A stretch of DNA of 38,868 bases from Fragilariopsis cylindrus CCMP1102. Taxonomy: Eukaryota; Bacillariophyta; Bacillariophyceae; Bacillariales; Bacillariaceae. Under the pieces are notes generated by a model, which ran no database searches, was not told where the DNA came from, and saw only the letters and a program-made list of their open reading frames with translations. The translations under genes were made by a program, and so were the position numbers. The stretch lies in NCBI GenBank assembly GCA_900095095.1, contig FMBT01000476.1:1-38868 (forward strand), in the 5' to 3' direction. Positions 19,702 to 31,496 of this stretch are shown one piece after another (the first letter of the stretch is position 1; every line of letters starts with the position of its first letter).

Positions 19702-21182
19702 TGCGTCCTCTGCTTTAGTAATGATAGGTATAAATTAGAATATATATAGGAAAGAAGTTCGTCTTTATAAGATATATACAGATATGCCATATGCATATCA
19801 CAAGAATTACTTCTGCTATCTTTAAATCTGCTTTGTCAACGTTCAAATTGCATTTTTCGTGTTGAATAATTTAAAAAAAAAATTGATGAAAAAAAGGGAA
19901 ACCATCTCCCCCCAAGTTCGAAAGTGAGTACAGTAATAATATTATAATGTAATTTTAATATTATAGTCCTACATTGTACATTACTATTACTTGTCTAACT
20001 ACACTCTAGAACTGTCCCATACACTTCTCTAATGGAACAGCTGATATCATACAACAACAACAGCAACAGCAACAGCAACAATAACAATAACAACAATTGC
20101 AGTGATAACAGCCGCCAGCCGATGGTAAAACTAAATCAAATTAAATACATCATCATAATGCTAGAGAAGGGACAATAGAGGGTCTATACAGCACCGGAAT
20201 ATCTACATATTTGACTGTTTTAGAATTTTCACTTCCATATTAAGCACTTATCTCTCTATTGTGGGATGTGATGCATCTACTTGTACTTGTCCAAGCTTTC
20301 ATTTGGGGCAGGGGTAATAATTTATATGGGGTGCGTCACTGCGAAATTTCAACTTTGCCTATGATGTACCCAAATAAGAAATTTTGCCCCAAATCAATTT
20401 TTCACATTTTTTTCAACTAGATACTACTAGTTAACTATACCATTTTGGAACATTAAAAAAAATCATAAATTAAAAAAATTCAAAACACATAGACCGTATT
20501 TCTATGCTGATTCTGAAAATATCATCCATTCATAGCTAACTTGAGTTGATCTGCTCCTTGAAAATTGCATAAATTATGTAGTTGTTTTTACAGGGAGTTA
20601 TGAACTAAATCATAACACGCAAGCTGCTGTACTGATCGTTCATTATGTATCGGGGCATACATCAAGTCGTGGTCGAGAAATATATTAAGTAAGCAATAAT
20701 AATATTCGAATTTGATACTGTAGATACTGTAATTAAATAGGACCTAAATGTTGAATTGTAACACTGGCTCTGCTAGCAGTTCACGCGACTATCGAAAAAC
20801 TGCGATCTCACTTTTATCAATTTGAAATTTGTGGCGAGTATCAAAAAGCTAAAGCTATATTCGAAAATGGGAACTACTGTGCCTCATGCAAAAAAGAAAG
20901 AGAAAAAGGTGAATATAAATGTCGAAGGTCGAAGCATTTTTCAACCATCGTGGAAGGTTCATACATGTACGTACAATGTACTACTAACATCATTACGATA
21001 CCCTGAATTCACATCATATTATACCTTATATAAAGACGAACAAGACTTGTAGCCCAACTAACGTAAGAGAGAGGAAGAAGGGGAGAAAAAAGAGAGAGAG
21101 AGAGAGCATACCCAAATACATTATTGCTCGTGTCTATGTCGTGTGCTAAATTTCATACTTTTCGAATTTTAATATTAAAACA
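19702..21182. other. Long divergent intergenic region
   Basis: About 1.5 kb between VPS16 (minus) and the hydrolase (plus). It contains a CAA/CAG run near 20056-20095, A-rich runs, and a GA tract near 21070-21107 just upstream of the hydrolase. A 76-residue frame at 20822-21052 has no supporting features. I find no RNA gene. Confidence 0.45.
20056..20095 (+). repeat. CAA/CAG microsatellite
   Basis: A run of CAA, CAG and TAA-type triplets in non-coding DNA. It resembles the CAA-rich stretch coding for Gln/Thr/Ser in the neighbouring hydrolase gene. Confidence 0.8.
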
Positions 21183-22079
21183 ATGCCGTCATCAGCATCA
21201 GCATCATCATCATCATCAGTCAGAGAACGGAAATTTATTCTTCCCGAATCAAGCGCGAAAGCGCAAATATCTGATTCGAGATCGAACCTTGCAGTGATTG
21301 TCACGCACCCCTGGGGGCCACTAGGAGGAAATATGAACAACAATGTTGTATTCGCTATTGTAGTTTGGTTCCAACGAATGAAAATTACCACGTTAAGGTT
21401 TGATTTTTCTGGTTCTCAGCTAGGACGAGGTGATAGTCAAGTCTCTCAAGTCAAGGAGGCTGCCAACTTTCTTTTGCATGGACACCATCAAAACAACAAC
21501 ACAAGAACATCATCAACATCAAAACAACAAAAACAAAGAGTATCATCATCATCAACAACAACAACAACAGCAACAACAGAGGAGGATAATAGTCGCCGTC
21601 ACGTGCCTAAATTTATACTACTGGTAGGATATTCCTACGGTAGTATCATAAGTTCCAGTGCAAGTAATAGTATTCCGCAGTGTATAGGAACAATCATGGT
21701 TTCACCACCTCTTGCCGTTCGTCACTGGTTGTACTTGTTTCATGGAAATTATCATTTGGAACAGGCAAGGAATAGTGGACTCCCGTTATTGATGATGATT
21801 GGCTCAAAGGATAATTTTACATCCGAAGATTCATTTATGGAAACTGTACATACAATGCCTCAAAATACAACCACGGGAGCAGTCTTAAAGGATGCTGATC
21901 ATTTTTTTCGTAACCGAGAAAAGGATATAATGGATATCATAGGTCATTGGATACTTAACGTATTTCCTCAACAATGTAACGGAGACCTAAGTTTACTAGC
22001 AGACGCAGATTTCCAAGTATCTACCGATACAGTTGAGGAAGAATCATATACGGGCTGCCCATGTACATCTATGGATTAA
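21183..22079 (+). CDS. Alpha/beta-hydrolase-fold protein
   Basis: A single-exon 298-residue protein with the alpha/beta hydrolase catalytic layout. It has an oxyanion-type strand end (THPWGPLGGNM, 41-51), the strand LRFDFSGSQLGRG (71-82), a nucleophile elbow GYSYGS with Ser 151, an Asp in IGSKDNF (Asp 210), and a His in KDADHFF (His 240). The order and spacing match small serine hydrolases and esterase-like proteins of this fold. The substrate cannot be told. Between residues about 100 and 140 there is a low-complexity insert of Asn, Gln, Ser and Thr encoded by CAA, CAT and ACA repeats, probably a surface loop. No signal peptide is evident, so it is likely cytosolic. The start ATG at 21183 follows an AT-rich leader. 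Confidence 0.75.
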   Translation: MPSSASASSSSSVRERKFILPESSAKAQISDSRSNLAVIVTHPWGPLGGNMNNNVVFAIVVWFQRMKITTLRFDFSGSQLGRGDSQVSQVKEAANFLLHGHHQNNNTRTSSTSKQQKQRVSSSSTTTTTATTEEDNSRRHVPKFILLVGYSYGSIISSSASNSIPQCIGTIMVSPPLAVRHWLYLFHGNYHLEQARNSGLPLLMMIGSKDNFTSEDSFMETVHTMPQNTTTGAVLKDADHFFRNREKDIMDIIGHWILNVFPQQCNGDLSLLADADFQVSTDTVEEESYTGCPCTSMD

Positions 22080-22463
22080 CGTTCCTTCCCACTTGAAGTA
22101 TTGTATTTCTTATTGGTACTTAAAAACAATATTATTTGTTCATTACACGATTAAACAACGTTCGACTTGTTCGAATTGGATTCAACAGAATCGAACGAAT
22201 AATTATGAATAGATAGATTTTTGTTTACAATTTTCCAAATTAACTCGTTCTTATTTTATTGCCTCATTTGTATGGAAAGCCTGAAAATTTGTGTATCATA
22301 TTGAATATTGCAATTCTTGAAGTAGGAGGGAGGAAGTATGGAAATGAAATCAAAGTACATACATATTTGTGCTGTATAATGCACACACTACTCGCCACCA
22401 CCGATATCAGCAAAAGTTAGGGTAGAGGTTAGAATCATAAAACCAGGTTTAAAATATAAATGA
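22080..22463. other. Convergent 3' intergenic region
   Basis: About 380 bp between the 3' ends of the hydrolase and APC2. It has AT-rich stretches that could hold both polyadenylation sites. A small inverted motif around 22163-22199 (GTTCGAATTGGATTC / GAATCGAACG) could be a hairpin. Nothing else is seen. Confidence 0.4.
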
Positions 22464-25107
22464 TCATGAGAAAGAAAAACCCGAAGAAATTGGACTATTT
22501 TTTGAATATTTTAAACATTCCGTCGGGCCACGCTCTATTTTCTCTTCTCTACATAGATGTTGCAAGAACATGCCAAGTTGCTGAGGTGTCTTACTGTACT
22601 TTACGTCGGAGCCACCGGAGACGTACATTTTGAGCATCTCATGAATCCGAGTCAGCCCCAATTGTCCCAAGTTCGTCAACATCCCAACAATGTAACTCTC
22701 GAAAATTTCCATCTCTTCCTCTTCTTGAGCAAAAATAGAAACAGCCTGAGCATCACTTCCGTCCTCATCAATCATTGAGGCTACAGCGCTATGATCGTTA
22801 TCACCTTGTAATAAGTGATCGCGTGTCGCTACCTCGTATATGACAGGTGAACCGGGCACAAGCTTGATCACTCTATTGTTGACCCAATAGGCAATTTTTT
22901 TCTGGAGAATGTGTTCTGCAAGTCCAGTTTCGTTGGATATTCTGCTAGCGTCCACTGATCCTTGTCCTCGAAATGTGAAATTATAGTTGCCAGAAGAGGC
23001 AATACAGAGAATTCACGTGTCTCGATTGCCGTTGTCCCGTCTGATTTGATCTCCACGACATCTAATTCAAGTTGTACTGTACCGAGTTGATTCATCCAGA
23101 CAAGTCGCCGTGGATTTTTCAGTTGACCGTATTCAGTACTGAATTGGTCGAGTTCAGCTTTGATCCGAGCGTGATGTTTGAATTGCGCGTTTTGTAATGT
23201 CGGCCAGAATATATGCGAGATAATAGCGGCATCTATGATCGGATCAGCTGGCTCTCTTCCATTCATAACTGCTATAGCCCGTTGTTTAGCCTTAATGTGT
23301 TATGGATATTGATATGGCACGTTTGCTATCATCGATATCTTTAATCATGATTTCACAGTTGCGCATACTGAGCTCACCAAAACGCAATTTGAGTAGCTCC
23401 AATGTATGGACTTCTTTGTCAGTATCAAAAGTAAGATTAGAGAGAAGTTTATCGGCTAACATAAGGCGGAATTCATCGACAAATAGATCCTTGCTACCGT
23501 ATATACTAACTAGCATACTAAGAATATCACCGCTAGCACCAGTTCCCGTTACCAAAAAGTTTCCTCGCTCCTTTGAAATTGGTGGTAAAGGTTGCCAGTC
23601 CATGTCGGGTGGCTCTTCTTCGTCATCAGAATCAGCCTGTCCGTGTTCCAATGGACGAGCATCTTGACGCCGAAGTTCCTCGTACAGATCGCCACCCACC
23701 TCTGCATCTGTGAGAGATGTAATAATACATCGTACGGTATTTTCTCGTTGTCTCAGATATGAACGAACGGGCTCAGCAACCTATTTTCAAGAATGTAAAA
23801 AAAGACACGACAATGAATAAAAAGATTTAGGTAATATAAACAGTGCGGGCGACGTACTGCTGTGAATCATCTCGTAATCGATGGTGAAGTTTTTGTTGCC
23901 GTATAGAGAGGGTAAAAAAAGGATAATTCAAGTTCGAATTCAATCAACCACAGCACAAACAAAGTTTGATACGTACCACTTGTAACAATCGATCCGATGG
24001 ATCTATCTCGCGAAATACTTTTATGGTGTTGATATAAACGTCGATAATTTGTGATGTATTAGCCCCTGGATGGTTTAATCTTTTAACAAGTGCTATTTTA
24101 AGAGCTCTTGCCATAGCCTGATGCATTCTTGTGATTTCCAATACCTTTTTTAATTCTACAACGGCTGTATGAGAATCTGGATACTCGGCAACCAATTCAA
24201 ATATCTCCTCCATTCGGACTAAACAAAAGCATTCCGATACGGCAAAATCAAGACGAGACATCCATTTCTCCTGGAGAATAGATGGACCAACTAAATCTTC
24301 TAACCAAGGTAAAATGACACGTTTCTTATACTCTTGGCATTGATCATACATGGATTCTTCCTCAAATTCTTTTGATATTGTATTTTTAACCCAAACCAAT
24401 ATTGTTTGATGAAGGGCTTCTCCCAGTGGTTGTTGCAACATACTATCACTCCTTATCCAACCCAATTGACGGACACTATCAAATAACAACGCTTCTTCTT
24501 GTTTCTCTTCCGGATTATCGTCAAGCCCATCAGTTTCTTCTTCTTCTTGTTCAATTATTTGTTGTTGGCGAGTATAAAGGGAACGACGAAACCATTTGTA
24601 AAACGCTCTAAGAAAGTTAGGATCAGCATGAACCATAATTGCTGATGTCATAGCTTGTCGTCTAGATTCTTTAGGGTCGACCGAAAATGAGCATGACGAT
24701 TCTGTTGGATTATTCCCGGTGTTCTACAAGTTAATTAGAAAATAATGATGATGTTCAGTGGGTGAGGAAATTATAGCTAGAGTTGTTTGTAACGATCTTT
24801 GTTTTTGTTTTGTTTTTTTGGTTGCGACCGGTAAAGATGAACATGATTACAGTTGAAGTAATAATTAGACATAGGAGATATTCAGTCCACTACTCACCCA
24901 TGCATCCAACGCTTTCACTAGACGGTCACATCGTTGGGGAAGACTCAACCAATCCCCTTTAAAATCGGAAAAGAATTCTTTTGCCGCCACTGTCGACGGC
25001 CGTGTCTTAATGATGTCTTTGTACCTGTTTAAATCATTTTGATTCTGTCTTTCCCTCACAATGGAGTCTGCACTAAGTGGTCGTCCTCTATTGAAATCGC
25101 TTCTCAT
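22464..25107 (-). CDS. APC2: Anaphase-promoting complex subunit 2 (cullin-like)
   Basis: The cullin-family scaffold that, with APC11, forms the ubiquitin-ligase core of APC/C in mitosis. Matches to APC2 include EPVRSYLRQRENTVRCIIT, VSIYGSKDLFVDEFRLMLAD, LLKLRFGELSMRNCEIMIKD, a cullin-type IFWPTLQN...EYGQLKNPRRLVWMNQLG block, and the C-terminal winged helix with MLTNLGQLGLTRIHEMLKMY. Exons are 24898-25107, 23977-24723 and 22464-23780. The introns, 24724-24897 (GTGAGT) and 23781-23976 (GTACGT), join A-W to N-T-G and Q-V to V-A-E-P. Exon 3 has two frame breaks, near 23296 (after KDIDDSKR) and near 22953 (DQWTLA to RISNETGL). They have opposite sign, and the corrected total is about 757 aa, close to the animal protein (about 820). 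The gene is head to head with eIF3e. Confidence 0.9.
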
Positions 25108-25596
25108 ATTTATTTCTTACAACAGGCACGTCGAAGTGTAGATTTTAGACAACAAAGAATGTTAATGAGATTTTGAATTTGTCATTTCCCTGATTTTCAT
25201 CATCATTTCTTTCAAATTTTCATTAGTTGTGTTTTAGGGGATGCAAATGGGTTTAATTCGGGGCAGTATGACCCTCTTTCCAAATATAAAGATTAATTTG
25301 GATGAAGGCAAGACGTTGAACTCCTACCACGACATTTTTGTGCGGTCGTCGATGAAATTGCCCAATTTTTTTTCCGTCCTAGCGACAATGCAAACATACT
25401 CCAACACCGCTATACCAAAGCTTACTACCGGTAACTCACCTTCCCACCAAGTAATATAGTAACAGCAGACTGAGCAATTACTGTACAGCAAGAAGCGGAA
25501 CAAGTCAAAACGACAACAACAAAAGACACCGACGTACGGTCAATATCAAATAATCAATCATCAAATATCAAAAAAAAATCTAAATCAGTAATCATC
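25108..25596. promoter_or_regulatory. Bidirectional region between APC2 and eIF3e
   Basis: About 490 bp between two divergent start codons. A 72-residue open frame at 25241-25459 is not supported by any motif and probably reflects leader sequence. No TATA box or repeat stands out. Confidence 0.4.
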
Positions 25597-27274
25597 ATGA
25601 CCGGTGAACAAAAATCAGCAGAAGGAGGACTTGAACAATGGGATTTAACCAACAAAAATTCTGCCTATTTGGACCGTCATATGATGTTTCCACTTTTGGA
25701 ATACCTAGATGGTCAAATCAAAGCTGATAAAATTTCATATTCGTCCAAGGATGTTGCTGCTGCTCGTTTGGCGCTCTTACGACCAACTCATATGGTTGAC
25801 TACGCTGTCGATACGTACAAATCGGTCCATGGCGAATCTGCTGAAATCCCACAGGAAATGGAAGAACAAAAGAAACAAGTGTTTAAACAGTTAGAAGAGC
25901 TAGAATCTGGTTGCAAACCATTGACCGACCTTTGTAATAACGCAGAAGAGAAGGTTAGTAATAAATACGTTACGTTTTGTGTTTTTGTACGTTTTGTGAT
26001 TTTTATCACTAACCCAATATCTCACATGCATTTTTCTTTCCTATTCTCTTTAAAATATATGTATTTGCGCTTTTACCAATAGACTAAATTAATATCGGAA
26101 GGTCAATGGAGTATTGATGCTCTGTCCCAAAAAGAAGATATGAATATCACACCTGAGGTATTGGAAATCTATCGCAAAACGGCGAAATTCCAATTTGATT
26201 GCGGTGATTATCAAACAGCAAGGGATATGTTGGAAAACTACATTTCTTTGTTGGCTAAGCCACCGGCACCTACGAGTACAAACGATGACGATGAAATGGA
26301 CGACAACTATAAAAACCAAAACAAACAACAAAACAACGATAAGAATAAAGAAGACATCGGAAATCCGACCATTTACTATCTGAAATCAGTTGATTCAAAC
26401 ATTTTGCAAGTGTTGTGGGGAAGATTGGCTTGTGAAATCCTCGTCGAAGGATGGGAGGCCGCTAGTGTCGGCATTGGATGCTGTAAAAGCAGCTTTAGAA
26501 TCTCTCGTTTCAAGCAAACGGATGAGTGCAATAGAGGCTCTATCGGAACGAACATGGCTGCTTCATTGGTCTCTATTTGTCTACTGGAATAATTCTGCCA
26601 AAGGTGGTTTGGAACAACTAGTTGAACTGTTCCATACAGAGAGATACAAGCAAGCCATTACAACCAATGCTCCTCATCTGTTACGGTATCTAACGGCTGC
26701 TGTATTGTTGTGCAAACGTCGTATCACAAAAAAGGCTGCGGCAGGATCCAACGCTGAAGCTAGACGTCTAATGAAGAATCTTATCAACGTCATGCAAGAT
26801 TGTGATCATTCCGATCCTATTGTGGAATTTGTTAATTGTCTTTGTGTTAAGTTCGATTTTGAATCTGCTCAAACAAAACTTGCAGAATGTGAAAAGGTTT
26901 TGGATGCCGACTTCTTCCTCTGTAAGCAGACTGGACTTTTTATGGAAGAAGCACGTGTTTTTGTCTTTGAAAACTACTGTCGAATCCACAACAAGATCGA
27001 TTTGGAAGCGTTGGGGAAGAAATTGGCAATGAACGAAGACGAGGCAGAACGTTGGATTGTTGATTTGATCCGAAATGCTGATTTGGATGCCAAAATTGAT
27101 GCTGCGGAGGGTTGTGTCGTCATGGGTGGAAGCGTCCAAAGTGTGTATGAGCAAGTTATGGAACGTACGCGGGATTTGAATGTAAGAAGTGCAGCTTTGA
27201 CACAGAATTTGAATAAACTTTTAGGTGAGGCACGAAGAGACAAGGCAAAGAAGGCTCGCGAGGAAGCAGAGTAA
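25597..27274 (+). CDS. EIF3E: Translation initiation factor eIF3 subunit e
   Basis: A PCI-domain subunit of the eIF3 complex. The N-terminus shows the family pattern (LDRHMMFPLLEYLDGQ; MVDYAVDTYKSVH). Then come FQFDCGDYQTA, LWGRLACEIL, ERTWLLHWSLFVYWN, HLLRYLTAAV, FDFESAQTKLAECEKVL, and the PCI/winged-helix signature NEDEAERWIVDLIRNADLDA. Exon 1 is 25597-25953 and exon 2 is 26083-27274. The intron (25954-26082) runs from GTTAGT to CAATAG and joins E-E-K to T-K-L-I-S. One surplus base in GTCGG at about 26466-26470 breaks the frame; removing it gives W-E-A-A-S-V-A-L-D-A and 515 aa. A Gln/Asn/Asp-rich insert (about residues 180-210) between the two halves makes it longer than the roughly 445 aa of animals. 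The frameshift is most likely a sequence error, since the rest is well conserved. Confidence 0.92.
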
Positions 27275-28238
27275 CTAATACGTCATATCATAACATTGTC
27301 ACCCACGGTAGTACACAGTAAGCACGCCGTCAACTGGAGCAGAATAAATAAATAAATTATAAGCTCATTACAACAGCTGCCAATAGTGTACTTTTTTATT
27401 ATCTGTATATTAGGCACGATAATCTGCTGCTAGCTTTATATTGTTCAATTGATGACTACTTCCTGTGTGTACTCTTAGATCTGTGAGTAGTAAAGTAGTT
27501 GAATACACCTATAAGCACGTATGCATTTATCAGGGAGAGAGTGGTATCATTTTATATTGATTAAGTTGTTCATGGTGTTACTGATACTAGCAGTCCCAAA
27601 TGTATCCTTTCGGTACATTATAATATACATAACCAAAATAGAGCAAGGCTGAGAAGCTACTCACTCTGATAATGACAGCAACAAACACCCCATGCAATCA
27701 CTGAACTATTGATCTGATCAAAAATAAACTGATGCTTGTATGTTGGTGGAAAATTTATTGCTCCCTTGCATTCAAAATGAATCTATGAGAAAGGTGCACC
27801 ATATCATATATACCATATCATCAGTACCTTAGGTTAATTCAAAAAGAGTTTAGTAGTAGAATGATTTCTTACTCAGTTTTTCTACAGTACCAAATCCATT
27901 CCAAACCTGTTTTGTACATTCGAACATACAGCTGCTACTATTAATACTGTAGGACAAGTACCGGTACTGTAGTAGACTTGAAGTACTCAACTACTGTAGG
28001 TTCATTACTTCTGATGGTGTTTGATGCGCGTTTTACAGGCATAACCATAATATAATTGCGCACCTTTTTCCAACTGAAATCTTTCTGAATATTTAGGTAC
28101 TAGTAGAAAAAAAGTGGTCATTTTCAGAAACCGAAGAAAATTGAAAGATAAAAAGTAAAACTACTCCAAGTTAGCGTCATCATCATTAAAAATAGGAATA
28201 TATCTACACTACATTAGCTAGTTTAATAGGTACCTACT
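27275..28238. other. Gene-free intergenic region
   Basis: About 960 bp between eIF3e and the SEC23-like gene. It is AT-rich, with scattered TACTGTAG-type words around 27945-28005 (TACTGTAGGAC, TACTGTAGTAG, TACTGTAGGTT) that may be a degenerate repeat. I see no open frame or RNA gene. Confidence 0.45.
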
Positions 28239-31200
28239 ATGAGTAGTTGGTTCAAATCATCATCTTCCGCGAAGGTGGCGTCAAACGGTACCAATAGCGA
28301 CAACAGCGAGGATGAGAAGGAAGAAGATCTTGAAAATGACAACGCCGATGCCGATGACAATGGCGATGACGATGACGATGACGAGGTTTATGAATCTCAT
28401 CCGGGATATCGGCGACGTGCCGATGAAGGAGCAACCTTCACCGCTTCGAAATGCCCTAATGATTCTGGTCTAAAAAATTCTTGTGAATTACCCTTTGGTG
28501 TTATTTGGACACCCATGGCAGTCTATAGAAACAAGGAAGAAGGTGAAGATGAAGGAGGTGATGATGATGATAATAATGATGAGAATGACGATGACGATAG
28601 TAGTGATGATACCAATAATATCGGTAGCAAGGTCATGCCAATTATTCATTGCGGCAGTGATGCATTACCACCTGTCTTGTGTTTGACATGTCTCGCTTAT
28701 CTGAACCCATTTGCAGAAATGGATTACAAAACAGGAATTTGGGCCTGTCCATTATGCGGACAAGATAATGTTGTACCGAAAAAACAACTTCGTGAAGGGT
28801 CCACGATTATGACTGCCTTACAATCGTCCTGTGTGGAGTACCGACAAACAACCTATGAGGATGAGGAGGATGAAAAAGAGGAACCAGATTACTGCACATA
28901 CTTGCTGGTAGTCGATGAGAACCTATCTCCGAAGGACGGTCAAGCAATTGGCCCCGCTATGGAAGGAATATTGAACGATCAAAGCTCAACTTGTCCAAAG
29001 GCACGAATCGGTTTAGTCGTATTTGGAAAATCAGTTTCGATGTATCAGTTAGGATTGTCTGGATTGGCTTCGGCCGATATATACGTACCCACAGATGATG
29101 AGGAATTCGAAATTGATACAGATAATAGAGCATATCTAGCTGAAGTGCAATTGGGTGGGGATGATAATCTAACCTCCCTTAAGACCTCGTTGTCTTCTAT
29201 CTTTAGCGTTGCCGTCGAAGAGAGTACTGATACAACGTCTCAAACCTTAACTGGGATATTATCTTCACGATTAGCTATGCTCACACAGAAAAAAGAAGCT
29301 CGACTTAGGAAGGAAGAAAAGGATGAAGAGAACAGCCTCGACGAGATGAATACACAATCACCATGGATGAAACATCGCGAAGAATCTCTATCTGGTCATC
29401 CAAAAAGGTGCACGGGCGAAGCTCTGCAATGTGCTCTCGATTTGGTGAATGGTGATATGTCAAATCCTTCTCGGACATCACGTATCATCATGTTTACGAA
29501 TGGCTGTCCAAATAGTGGAGATGGTAATGTGGTAACTGCAAAAGGTGCTGCTTCTGAGAAGTCGAAGAAGAAAAAAGGGAAGGGACCGACACATGATACT
29601 GTGGATGCGGATATGCTACAAAAGGCTGTTGAGTATTTTGATATGACGGCAAACTTTGCAGTTTCCGTTGGAATTGGAATCGATGTAGTTTGTTGCGGGG
29701 TTACGGAGTTGGCCTTACCAGCCTATCAAGCAATGGTCGAACCGAGTGGCGGGTACGTTATGCCTCTTGTTACTCTTGATACTCCGCAACTAGAAGAAAA
29801 CTTGGAATTTATTCTTCAAAATACATACATTTCGAGATCTAAGAACCTCGACGAAGAAGATAACGAAAATGTGGAATGCATTCTCGATATTCGGTCGGAT
29901 AGTTTTGTCACCCCGACACAATTCTGTGGTTCTGGTAATTTTCTTCCAGATCTAGGTGCTGGAATGGTTGAAAATGAAAGATCAGCATTCGAGGAAGGAT
30001 CCAGGCTTGCAGCAGAAAAAGGTTTCAAAACCAAGAACCTTCCTTCCAGTAAGGCAATGGAATTGTCGATGACACGGATTCAACTGGGTAGAGTAGATCC
30101 TTTGAGTACAGTCTCTGTTATGATGGAAGTCAATGATAGCATTGGCGAAGAAGATGACTATGCTTTCTTCCAGTTAGTATCGCGTTACATTTCTCGTAAG
30201 GGGAATGAGGAGATAACGCGGGTCTGCTCAATCAAAATTCCAGTTGCCGAAGATCTCAATGATTTCTTAAGTAGCATAGACGACGAGACTATGTCAGTTT
30301 TATTAGGAAAGGTGGCAGTATACCGATCTCTTCACGGGAGGGAAGAAACAAGTGATACTCGTGTCTTAACTGCATCCGGAGACGCAGATGCGCAAGAGGA
30401 ACTTGCATATGATACACAGGTAGATATAGATGCAACAGTTCATCGAATTTCAAGCGCTTTCCGTCTCCTTGATCTTAAGGAAAAATCGCGAAGGTGAGTA
30501 AGATTTATTTTTCTTGTTCTTTGCATGGTTTAGCCTTCATTGTCCGAACAGAACTACGCTAACTTATTTTATTTTCCATGCTTTGTTTGTCCTGCAGTAA
30601 TTCGAGGAATTCGAGGCGCTCGAAGTCGAAATCTGGATCGCGTAGAAAATCAGAATCTTCGTTGGAATTGGCTTTCCCTCCACAACTGAAAGAAACTTTG
30701 AATCGGCTTTATCATTTGCGTCGTGGTCCTTTGATTAGTCCCGGGCCCATGCGATCGATGGACGATCGAGCCGAAATTAGAGGATTATTTCTTCGTTTCC
30801 CCCTCGAGGATTGTTTGAAAATGATGCGACCGACGGTTTTGAGTACGGGATCAATGAACGGTATTTCTTCAGCATGGGATAATATGGTATCATTCCCAGC
30901 TGAGACATTAAGTTTGTGGGACGACGTAAGTATACATTAGTGATCTCGATTTTTTGCTTCCATTTTTAATCTTTTGAAATACACACTCACATATACTTCG
31001 TCTTCCAAACCTGCATCAACCAGAGTATCGTGGCGGCCGATTTTCATGACACACTGTTTATTTGGAGTGGAGCAAACTGTACTGCAACAAGATACGATGG
31101 TATACGAGACAAACTCAAAACTCATCTACTGGAAGTTTCGATGAACCGATTCCCACAACCAGAACTACATGTACTCGAAGATGGGGATTCCATGAGTCGC

Positions 31201-31422
31201 AGATTCACCGCTCGTTTGGCACCTTCTCATGCTGATCCAATTGACAACCAAATTGTTCATTTTCCTGCACTCTCTACACTAGATCCAGCAGCGCTGGTAA
31301 AACTTCGTTCCAAATTTAAATTTTATGATTCCAAGTCAGACGAAAGCTTTCGAACATGGTTTTGGAGTGTCGCAAGTGCTTCAAATAATAGTGGATCGGT
31401 CGGTATGTCGTTGTGCGAATAA
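28239..31422 (+). CDS. Divergent SEC23-like COPII coat protein
   Basis: Similar to SEC23, the COPII coat subunit and Sar1 GAP at ER exit sites. A zinc ribbon (CLTC, 18 residues, CPLC) sits in the SEC23 context LNPFAEMDYKTGIWAC. Then follow the trunk domain (YLLVVDENLS; ARIGLVVFGKSVSMYQLG; VGIGIDVVCCGVTELALP), a beta-sandwich and helical part (SMTRIQLGRVDPLSTV; EITRVCSIKIP), and a gelsolin-like end (FHDTLFIWSG; MNRFPQPELHVLEDGDSMSR). Exons are 28239-30493, 30598-30925 and 31024-31422, with GTGAGT and GTAAGT donors; the total is exactly 994 codons. It is 993 aa, against about 765 for canonical SEC23. The extra length lies in acidic N-terminal and pre-zinc-finger inserts, a Lys/Glu insert in the trunk, and an Arg/Ser-rich stretch at the first splice junction. 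It may be a paralogue rather than the main SEC23. No frameshift is needed. Confidence 0.78.
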
Positions 31423-31496
31423 AAATTAGGATAAAATAGGTCATTAATGTTAATCAAAAAAGTTAGATACGGTAGTCTACTACTTTAGAGATAGAT

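Noticed and set aside
20822..21052. 76-residue plus-strand frame in the VPS16-hydrolase spacer
   Set aside because: It has no recognisable feature and sits in AT-rich DNA. It is not called.
22163..22199. Inverted GTTCGAATTGGATTC / GAATCGAACG as a terminator or RNA element
   Set aside because: A hairpin is possible, but in a eukaryotic 3' spacer there is no reason to assign a function.
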